Assembly (NCBI GenBank): GCA_013290035.1
Contig: JABCYT010000059.1
Location: 1 to 10,534, forward strand
Source of the DNA: Alphaproteobacteria bacterium
GTDB taxonomy: Bacteria > Pseudomonadota > Alphaproteobacteria > Reyranellales > Reyranellaceae
Length of the DNA: 10,534 nucleotides
Direction of reading: 5' to 3'
Each line of letters starts with the position of its first letter. The stretch's first letter is position 1. Below, piece after piece: positions 1 to 5,307 of the stretch. The notes under the pieces are model-generated. The model searched no databases and had not been told where the DNA came from. It saw only the letters and a list, made by a program, of their open reading frames with translations. The position numbers were made by a program, and so were the translations under genes.

Positions 1-766
1 TCTCGAGCAGTAGCGCGTAGAATTGCGGCTCGATCGAGCCCACCGAGACGAATTTGCCGTCCTTGGTCTCGTAGGTGCCGTAGAAGTGCGCACCGCCGTC
101 CAGCATGTTGGTCTCGCGGTCGTCGTCGTTCCACAGGCCGGCGCCGGCCATGCCGTAGATGCCGCCCAGCAGCAGCGCCGCGCCGTCGACCATGGCCGCG
201 TCGATCACCTGGCCCTTGCCCGAGCGCTGTGCCTCGAGAAGCCCGCACACCATGCCGAAGGCCAAGAGCATGCCGCCGCCGCCGAAGTCACCGACCAGGT
301 TCAGGGGCGGCGTCGGCTTGTCCTTGACGCCGATGGCATGCAGCGCGCCGGTGAGGGCGATGTAGTTGATGTCGTGGCCGGCCGCCTTGGCCAGCGGTCC
401 CTCCTGGCCCCAGCCGGTCATGCGGCCATAGACCAGCTTCGGGTTGCGCCCGAGGCAGACGTCGGGCCCCAGGCCCAGTCGCTCGGCGACGCCCGGGCGG
501 AACGGCTCGGTGACGCCGTCGGCCTTCTCGATCAGGCGCAGCACGACGTCGACACCCTCTTTCTTCTGAAGGTCTACCGAAACCGAGCGACGGCTCCGGT
601 TGTGCACGGCGTATTTCGGATCGGCCAGGCGGTCCATGACGTGGCTCTTGGTGCGGTCGACGCGGATCACGTCGGCGCCCATGTCGCCCAGCATCATCGA
701 GCACATCGGGCCGGGGCCGATGCCGGCCAGCTCGACGATCGTCAATCCCGAAAGCGGACCTGCCAT
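1..766 (-). CDS. mcr: Alpha-methylacyl-CoA racemase (CaiB/BaiF, CoA-transferase family III fold), 3' end cut by window edge
   Basis: This enzyme interconverts (2R)- and (2S)-2-methylacyl-CoA esters in the cytoplasm, so that branched or sterol-derived chains can enter beta-oxidation. The first 255 residues are present and match, from memory, the M. tuberculosis racemase MCR almost segment for segment. Visible motifs are the N-terminal MAGPLSGL and [10 protein letters not shown], then [47 protein letters not shown] and IEPQFYA. The catalytic residues known for the family appear intact: His131 in GHDINYI, Asp160 in VGDFGG and Glu246 in IEPQF. The full protein is normally about 360 residues, so roughly 100 are missing beyond base 1. 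The ATG at 764-766 is well placed after a GGAGG ribosome site. The gene lies 66 bp downstream of the secreted hydrolase on the same strand and may be co-transcribed with it. A CoA-transferase of the same fold is the alternative, but the active-site match favours racemase. Confidence 0.9.
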   Translation of the reverse strand, partial: MAGPLSGLTIVELAGIGPGPMCSMMLGDMGADVIRVDRTKSHVMDRLADPKYAVHNRSRRSVSVDLQKKEGVDVVLRLIEKADGVTEPFRPGVAERLGLGPDVCLGRNPKLVYGRMTGWGQEGPLAKAAGHDINYIALTGALHAIGVKDKPTPPLNLVGDFGGGGMLLAFGMVCGLLEAQRSGKGQVIDAAMVDGAALLLGGIYGMAGAGLWNDDDRETNMLDGGAHFYGTYETKDGKFVSVGSIEPQFYALLLE

Positions 767-770
767 GACT

Positions 771-780
771 TTCCTCCTGC
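771..780 (-). promoter_or_regulatory. Ribosome binding site of the racemase gene
   Basis: Read on the minus strand this is GCAGGAGGAA, a near-perfect Shine-Dalgarno sequence a few bases before the ATG at 766. It supports that start and suggests strong translation, in contrast to the upstream hydrolase gene, which has no clear site. Confidence 0.75.
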
Positions 781-832
781 GAAATACCTGATCGCTTGTC
801 GTCGTTTTTAATCGGTCGGCCGGGCGGCCGCG

Positions 833-1705
833 TCAATTCAAGATATGACGGGCGAGGAAGGCGGTGACGCGGTCCAGCGCGTCGGCGCGGGCGGCAGGAT
901 CCTCGCCGGTGATCGGCACCACGCCCGTGCGCGTCGTATAAGAGGTGAGTTCGCGCCGCTTCAGCCCCGGCCAGTCGAAGTCATGGTAGGCGCCAGGATA
1001 GGCGTGGAAGGTCACCGGTGCACCGCGGCCGGCGGCGCCTTGGGCGAGTTCCCCGCAGGGCTTCGCCGGCGTCCAGACGTCCTCCTGTCCAATCAGGATC
1101 AGCAGCGGGATCGAGGTCGTCCAGTCGGCGCCCAGGCGCCGCTCGCTGCACGAGCCGGGATAGAAGGCGACCGCGGCGCGGAAATCGGGCCCGGCGAGGC
1201 CCGGCGGCCGGCCACGGCTCTGGCTGGCGACCGCCATCAGGACGGCGCCGCCGCCGTTCGACCAGCCGATCAGGCCGATGCGGTCGCGCAGCACGAAACT
1301 CTGCGCTTGCAGGTAGAGCAGGGCGGCGTAGGCGTCACCCGGCCGCCGCAGATAGAGCCACTCCTTGAAACCGGTGCGCGAGCACATCTCGCCGGTCTCG
1401 CGCGGCGTGAAACCATCGACCATCAGGACCGCGAAGCCCTTGTCGACGAGCAGTTGCCGCCAGGCCGTCTCGCGCGACACAATGGCGTTGGTCGTGCGCG
1501 AAAAAAGTCCGCTGCAGCCGTGCATGAACACGATCGCGGGATGGGGTTCCGGACCGTTCGGGCGGAACAGATAGCCGTCGAGCATGGTGGGTGCGGCGCC
1601 GTCCTTGCCGTCGAGGGCGGGAAACGGGACCTTCTGCTGCGCCGCCGCGCTGCCGCAAACCGTCGACACGGCAAGCAACGCAATAAAGACGAGGGTCGGC
1701 CGCAT
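833..1705 (-). CDS. Secreted alpha/beta hydrolase, dienelactone hydrolase family, serine nucleophile
   Basis: This is a 290-residue alpha/beta hydrolase that probably cleaves an ester or lactone outside the cytoplasm; the substrate is unknown. Residues 1-22 form a Sec-type signal peptide with a hydrophobic core and a likely cleavage site after SAAA (about Ala22|Gln23). The catalytic triad can be read as Ser149 in the nucleophile elbow GWSNGGG, Asp209 in GQEDVWTP and His241 in AYHDFDW. The oxyanion-hole motif FMHGCSG is at about 60-66. Classical dienelactone hydrolases use Cys as the nucleophile, so the Ser here suggests a general esterase or peptidase-like member rather than a true DLH. The start is firm: an in-frame TAA lies 15 bases upstream and there is no other start codon between. 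No good Shine-Dalgarno sequence precedes the ATG, which may mean weak or leader-regulated translation. The racemase gene follows 66 bp downstream on the same strand. Confidence 0.85.
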   Translation of the reverse strand: MRPTLVFIALLAVSTVCGSAAAQQKVPFPALDGKDGAAPTMLDGYLFRPNGPEPHPAIVFMHGCSGLFSRTTNAIVSRETAWRQLLVDKGFAVLMVDGFTPRETGEMCSRTGFKEWLYLRRPGDAYAALLYLQAQSFVLRDRIGLIGWSNGGGAVLMAVASQSRGRPPGLAGPDFRAAVAFYPGSCSERRLGADWTTSIPLLILIGQEDVWTPAKPCGELAQGAAGRGAPVTFHAYPGAYHDFDWPGLKRRELTSYTTRTGVVPITGEDPAARADALDRVTAFLARHILN

Positions 1706-1720
1706 GGCCGCGTCATGTTA

Positions 1721-1735
1721 GCCGAAGGGTTCGGC
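1721..1735. repeat. Perfect 6-bp inverted repeat in the divergent intergenic region
   Basis: GCCGAA and TTCGGC flank a 3-base GGG centre. On the minus strand the repeat falls in the leader of the secreted hydrolase, ending about 15 bases before its ATG, where a ribosome site would normally sit. It could be a short mRNA hairpin or an operator half-site pair. A 6-bp repeat can also occur by chance in GC-rich DNA. Confidence 0.4.
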
Positions 1736-1782
1736 GTTACAAAATGTATGGCCCGGTCTAAAGTCCGCGCCGCAGAGGGCTT

Positions 1783-1787
1783 GGAGG
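1783..1787 (+). promoter_or_regulatory. Ribosome binding site of the beta-propeller gene
   Basis: GGAGG lies 7 bases before the ATG at 1795, an ideal spacing. It fixes that start, which also gives a clean signal peptide. Confidence 0.7.
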
Positions 1788-1794
1788 AAACGGG

Positions 1795-3489
1795 ATGGAG
1801 TTGGGCCGGTTTTTCACGTCGCTGGCGCTTGCGGTGGGCGTGGCAGGCGGCGCACTGGCACAGCAGGCCGAACAACCACCGCCGCCCGCGCCGGCGAAGG
1901 AATACAACCAGCAGTTCCTGGTGCCGGGCTCGTGGTTCCACGGCGTGCACGGGCTCGCCTTCAACAAGGACGACCAGCTCTTCGCCGGCTCGGTGATCGG
2001 CCAGACGATCTACCGCGTGCAGGTCGATTCGGGCGAGGTCGACCGCGTCATCGATCCGCCGATGGGCATGGCCGACGACATCGCCTTCGCCGACGACGGC
2101 ACCATGGCGTGGACCGCCTTCCTGCTGGGCAAGGTCTATATCCGCAAGCCCAACGGCAAGACCATCGAGGTCGCCAACGGCATGGGCGGCCCCAACGCGA
2201 TCGCCTTCGGCAAGGACGGCCGGCTATTCGTGTCGGAGGTCTTCCTGGGCGACGCGCTCTACGAGATCGACCTCAAGAACGTCGACAAGCCCGACTTCAA
2301 GCCGTTCCCGCGGAGCGAGCTCAGGCGCATCGCCGAGAAGCTGGGCGGCCTGAACGGCTTCGAGATCCACAAGGACGACGGCTTCCTCTACGGCCCGCTG
2401 TGGTTCAAGGGCCAGATCGTCAAGATCAACCTCGAGACCGGCGCGATCGAGGTGATCGCCGAAGGGTTCAAGACGCCGGCGGCCGCCAACATCGATCCGC
2501 AGAACCGCGACAACGTCTATGTCGTCGATGCCGGCACAGGCGGCGTCTGGAGCGTCAGTCTCACCAGCAAGGCCAAGAAGCTGGTCGCCTCGATGAAGCC
2601 GGGGCTCGACAACCTGGCCTTCGATTCGCGCGGCCGGCTGTTCGTCACTTCGATGACCGATAACGGCGTCTATCTCGTCGACAAGCAGACCGGCGCGCAC
2701 CGGACGATCGTCGAGGGCAAGCTCGCCATCCCCTCCGACCTCGCCGTCGTCTCCGAGGGCGGCAAGGACACCGTGCACGTGGCCGACGTGTTCAGCTATC
2801 GCACGGTCGATGGCCAGACTGGCGCGGTCGCCGACGTGCTACGCGTGCATGGCGACACCCACGCCTATCCGATCGGCATCTCGGTCGGACCGAAGCACAC
2901 CTTGCTGACGAGCTGGTTCTCCAACACCGTGGAGAAGGTCGATCGCAAGACCGGCAAGCTGGTCGCGAGCCTCGGCGACTTCGCCGCGCCGGTCGACGCG
3001 CTGGAGACGGCCGACGGCACGATCTACGTCGCCGAGCTGGCAAGCGCCAACCTCGTCAAGGTGAGCGCTGATGGCAAGACGCGCTCGACCGTGGTCAAGG
3101 AACTGCGCAGCCCGGTGGCGCTGGCCCAGGGACCGGGCAACCTGATCTACGTCACGGAGATTGCCGCCGGCGCGGTCAGCCAGATCGACGTCGTCACCGG
3201 GGCGCGCAAGGTCGTGGCCGACGGGCTGGCCGGTCCCGAGGGCATCGACGTCGGGCCCGACGGCCTGCTCTATGTCGCCGAGGTCGGCCAGAAGCGCGTG
3301 GTCGCCATCGATCCGGCGACCGGGACCAAGACGGTGATCGCCTCGAACCTCGATATCGGGCTGGCGACCTATCCCGGCGGCCCGCCGGCGCTGGTGCCGA
3401 CCGGCGTTGCGGTTGGCCGCACCGGCACGGTCTATGTCAGCTCCGACATCCGCAATGCGCTCTACAAGCTGACGCCCCCCACGCGGTGA
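1795..3489 (+). CDS. Exported SMP-30/NHL-like beta-propeller protein with about twelve repeats
   Basis: This 564-residue protein has an N-terminal Sec signal peptide (residues 1-23, hydrophobic core FFTSLALAVGVAGG, probable cleavage after ALA before QQ). A Pro-rich linker (about 28-34) comes next, so the mature protein is probably periplasmic. The rest is built of about twelve units of 35-47 residues with the pattern x-[LI]-A-[FV]-x-x-D-G-x-L-[FY]-V, then a gap, then G-x-[VL]-x-x-[IV]-D-x-x-T-G. Units start near residues 52, 95, 134, 187, 231, 272, 314, 362, 401, 441, 482 and 534. This is the signature of SMP-30/gluconolactonase, NHL or virginiamycin B lyase-like propellers. Twelve units would make two six-bladed propellers, against one in typical SMP-30 proteins of about 300 residues. 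The role could be lactone hydrolysis or ligand binding; I cannot assign a substrate. It is the first gene of a tight operon, ending 9 bp before the next start. Confidence 0.82.
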   Translation: MELGRFFTSLALAVGVAGGALAQQAEQPPPPAPAKEYNQQFLVPGSWFHGVHGLAFNKDDQLFAGSVIGQTIYRVQVDSGEVDRVIDPPMGMADDIAFADDGTMAWTAFLLGKVYIRKPNGKTIEVANGMGGPNAIAFGKDGRLFVSEVFLGDALYEIDLKNVDKPDFKPFPRSELRRIAEKLGGLNGFEIHKDDGFLYGPLWFKGQIVKINLETGAIEVIAEGFKTPAAANIDPQNRDNVYVVDAGTGGVWSVSLTSKAKKLVASMKPGLDNLAFDSRGRLFVTSMTDNGVYLVDKQTGAHRTIVEGKLAIPSDLAVVSEGGKDTVHVADVFSYRTVDGQTGAVADVLRVHGDTHAYPIGISVGPKHTLLTSWFSNTVEKVDRKTGKLVASLGDFAAPVDALETADGTIYVAELASANLVKVSADGKTRSTVVKELRSPVALAQGPGNLIYVTEIAAGAVSQIDVVTGARKVVADGLAGPEGIDVGPDGLLYVAEVGQKRVVAIDPATGTKTVIASNLDIGLATYPGGPPALVPTGVAVGRTGTVYVSSDIRNALYKLTPPTR

Positions 3490-3498
3490 GAGAGTTTC

Positions 3499-4392
3499 AT
3501 GCCCGGCATTCCCTTCATCAAGGACTTCAAGTTCGACTACGGCACGGCGATGGAGGTGACGCCGCTGATCCGCCGGGTGGTCGCCCATAATCCCAGTCCG
3601 TTCACCTTCAAGGGCACCGGCACCTACATCATCGGCCACGGCAAGGTGGCGATCGTCGACCCCGGCCCCGACATGCAGGATCATATCGACTCCGTGCTGC
3701 GTGCCGTTCGGGCCGAGACGGTGACGCACATCCTGGTTACCCACACCCACATCGATCATGTCCCGGCCACGCCGGCGCTGGCCAAGGCGACCGGCGCCAA
3801 GGTCTATTCCTACGGCCCGCATCCGCGGCCGCCGGGCGATGAGAAGCCGGAGGAGGCGGGCGACCTCGCCTTTGCGCCCGACATCAAGCTCAACGACGGC
3901 GACGTGGTTGCGGGCGACGGCTGGAACGTCGAGGCAGTCTACACGCCGGGCCACATCTCCAATCATCTCTGCTTCGCGGTGAAGGAGGACAAGGCGTTGC
4001 TGTCGGGCGATCACGTCATGGGCTGGTCGACGGCGGTGATCTCGCCGCCCGACGGCAACATGGCCGATTATTTCGCCAGCCTGCGCAAGCTCCTGCCGCG
4101 CCAGGAGACGCTCTACATCCCGACGCACGGCGCGGAGATCCGCAATCCCAATCCGTTCGTGCAGGCCTATATCGAGCATCGCCTGGGCCGCGAGGCGCAG
4201 ATCATGGCGCGGCTCAAGGAAGGTCCGCAGACCATCCCCGCAATGGTCGCCAAGAACTATGCCGACACGCCGCTGCACCTGCATGCCGCCGCCGGCCGCT
4301 CGATGCTGGCGCATCTCGTGCAGATGGTGAAGGACGGCCGGGTGAAGACCGACGACGGCCGCGCCACGATCGATTCGACTTATCGGCTTTAG
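3499..4392 (+). CDS. MBL-fold metallo-hydrolase, LACTB2-like with C-terminal winged-helix region
   Basis: This 297-residue cytoplasmic protein (no signal peptide) has the metallo-beta-lactamase fold. The di-metal ligands are all visible: the HxHxDH motif at His82, His84, Asp86 and His87 (THTHIDHV), then His152 in TPGHISNH, Asp171 in LSGDHVMG and His210 in IPTHG. An N-terminal strand segment near GTGTYIIG and VDPGP (about 39-57) is typical of the family. Residues from about 225 to 285 resemble the small winged-helix domain found at the C-terminus of LACTB2-like hydrolases. Family members cleave thioesters, lactones, phosphoesters or RNA, so the substrate cannot be read from sequence. The gene starts 9 bp after the propeller stop with only a weak purine-rich site (GAGAG), which suggests translational coupling. 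Its stop codon overlaps the ribosome site of the next gene. Confidence 0.88.
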   Translation: MPGIPFIKDFKFDYGTAMEVTPLIRRVVAHNPSPFTFKGTGTYIIGHGKVAIVDPGPDMQDHIDSVLRAVRAETVTHILVTHTHIDHVPATPALAKATGAKVYSYGPHPRPPGDEKPEEAGDLAFAPDIKLNDGDVVAGDGWNVEAVYTPGHISNHLCFAVKEDKALLSGDHVMGWSTAVISPPDGNMADYFASLRKLLPRQETLYIPTHGAEIRNPNPFVQAYIEHRLGREAQIMARLKEGPQTIPAMVAKNYADTPLHLHAAAGRSMLAHLVQMVKDGRVKTDDGRATIDSTYRL

Positions 4393-4397
4393 GGGAG
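4391..4397 (+). promoter_or_regulatory. Ribosome binding site of the SDR gene, overlapping the MBL stop codon
   Basis: AGGGGAG shares its first two bases with the TAG stop of the MBL gene and sits 8 bases before the ATG at 4406. The overlap suggests that the two genes are translated from one message. Confidence 0.65.
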
Positions 4398-4405
4398 ACG
4401 CCGCA

Positions 4406-5179
4406 ATGGACATGAAGCTTTCCGGCAAGACCGTGCTGATCACCGGCGGCAGCCGCGGCATCGGCTTTGCCTGCGCCATGGCTTTCGCCGGCGAAGGCTG
4501 CGCCGTGCACATCGCCTCGCGATCGAAGGAATCGCTCGAAGCGGCGCGCGACAAGATCCGCAGCCGCCATAACGTGCCGGTCGAGATCCATGCCGCCGAC
4601 TTCTCCAAGGGCGACATGGCGCGCTCTGTGGTCGATGCCGTGGGCCATGCCGACATCCTGGTCAACAATGCCGGTGCCATCCCGCGCGGCGACATCTTCA
4701 GCATGACCGAGCCCAAGTGGCGCGAGGCCTGGGAATTGAAGGTGTTCGGCTACATCAACGCCACGCGTGCCATGCTCGAGAAGATGTACGCGCGCAAGAA
4801 GGGCGCCGTCGTCAACATCATCGGGCTGGCCGGCGAGAGCTACAATTACGACTACGTCACCGGCACTATGGGCAATGCGAGCCTGATGGCCTTCACCCGC
4901 GCCGTGGGATCGAAGAGCGTCGATCACGGCGTCCGGGTAGTGGCGATTAATCCGCCGGCCACGCGCACCGACCGCATGCTGACCCTGCTGCGCGGCCAGG
5001 CCGAGCAGAAGTTCGGCGATCCCGAGCGCTGGCCTGAGCTTACCAAGCACATGCCGTTCGGCCGGGCGGCCGAGCCCGACGAGGTGGCCGATCTCGCGGT
5101 GTTCCTGGCGTCTGATCGCGCCAGTTATATCAGTGGTGTGGTCATGACCCTGGACGGTGGGCAGGCGGCACGGCACTAG
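4406..5179 (+). CDS. SDR-family oxidoreductase-like protein lacking the canonical Ser-Tyr-Lys residues
   Basis: This is a 257-residue Rossmann-fold protein of classical SDR length. The nucleotide-binding motif TGGSRGIG is at 13-20, the structural NNAG at 87-90 and the C-terminal substrate-side motif ending in LDGG at 249-252, so NAD(P) binding looks intact. The active site does not follow the family rule. Aligned by eye, the usual catalytic Ser falls on Gly140 (NIIGLAG), the usual Tyr on Gly153 and the usual Lys on Asn157 (the window reads YVTGTMGNASL). The helix-4 Asn also appears replaced, by Lys112. Tyr150, three residues before the expected position, could partly compensate. I recall similar G-x-x-x-N variants in alphaproteobacterial genomes, so this is probably a conserved subgroup rather than a decayed gene. 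It may use a different mechanism or only bind the cofactor. It is the last gene of the three-gene operon and precedes a terminator-like hairpin. Confidence 0.85.
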   Translation: MDMKLSGKTVLITGGSRGIGFACAMAFAGEGCAVHIASRSKESLEAARDKIRSRHNVPVEIHAADFSKGDMARSVVDAVGHADILVNNAGAIPRGDIFSMTEPKWREAWELKVFGYINATRAMLEKMYARKKGAVVNIIGLAGESYNYDYVTGTMGNASLMAFTRAVGSKSVDHGVRVVAINPPATRTDRMLTLLRGQAEQKFGDPERWPELTKHMPFGRAAEPDEVADLAVFLASDRASYISGVVMTLDGGQAARH

Positions 5180-5214
5180 GCAATTCGCCCAGCCGTGGCG
5201 TTTGCTGTAGAAGG

Positions 5215-5246
5215 AAGCGTCCGTAGCGATCCGCTGACGGACGTTT
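5215..5246 (+). terminator. Terminator-like hairpin after the propeller-MBL-SDR operon
   Basis: CGTCCGTAGCG (5218-5228) pairs with CGCT-g-ACGGACG (5232-5243) around a 3-base ATC loop, giving eleven base pairs with one bulged G at 5236. The stem extends outwards through G5217-T5244 wobble and A5216/A5215 with T5245/T5246. Only three T residues follow the stem, so as an intrinsic terminator it is imperfect. Its position 38 bases after the SDR stop and before the glucan synthase fits a transcription boundary. Confidence 0.5.
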
Positions 5247-5249
5247 CAC

Positions 5250-5266
5250 GATCGCGCGCAGCGATC
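5250..5266. repeat. Second short inverted repeat in the SDR-glucan synthase spacer
   Basis: GATCGC and GCGATC form a perfect 6-bp stem around the 5-base GCGCA. It follows the larger terminator-like hairpin by only three bases and lies about 40 bases before the inferred start of the glucan synthase. It may be a leader element of that gene or chance. Confidence 0.35.
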
Positions 5267-5291
5267 TCGCTGCTGGCCGCGCGGTGTTGCC

Positions 5292-5298
5292 GGAAAGG
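5292..5298 (+). promoter_or_regulatory. Probable ribosome binding site deciding the TTG start of the glucan synthase
   Basis: GGAAAGG lies 9 bases before the TTG at 5308. The other possible starts, GTG at 5284 and TTG at 5287, have no purine-rich sequence at a suitable distance. Confidence 0.45.
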
Positions 5299-5307
5299 CC
5301 GAAACCA

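Larger units (their letters stand above)
1706..1794. promoter_or_regulatory. Divergent intergenic region between the hydrolase and propeller-MBL-SDR units
   Basis: These 89 bp separate two divergently transcribed units and must hold the proximal control elements for both. The centre (about 1737-1762) is locally AT-richer than the surroundings, as expected for a promoter zone. I could not find a convincing -35/-10 pair with proper spacing on either strand. The small inverted repeat at 1721-1735 lies inside the region. Confidence 0.5.

Noticed and set aside
23..811. Plus-strand open frame (262 codons) over the left-edge gene
   Set aside because: The minus strand here reads as an alpha-methylacyl-CoA racemase with all catalytic residues, so the plus-strand frame is a shadow.
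817..830. Palindrome CGGCC-GGGC-GGCCG near the 3' end of the hydrolase, considered as a terminator
   Set aside because: On the minus strand it is followed by an A-rich rather than T-rich stretch, and the stem is only 5 bp. It does not look like an intrinsic terminator for either direction.
1737..1762. Possible promoter with TTACAA and TCTAAA in the divergent region
   Set aside because: The spacer is only about 14 bases and both hexamers match poorly, so I do not call it.
845..1996. Plus-strand open frame (383 codons) over the secreted hydrolase and into the propeller gene
   Set aside because: It overlaps two well-supported genes in the wrong frames and lacks any recognisable domain.
2839..4716. 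Long minus-strand open frame (625 codons) opposite the propeller, MBL and SDR genes
   Set aside because: It runs across three well-supported plus-strand genes, has low-complexity Arg/Gly/Asp/Val-rich composition and shows no recognisable motif. This is the usual antisense shadow of GC-rich coding DNA.
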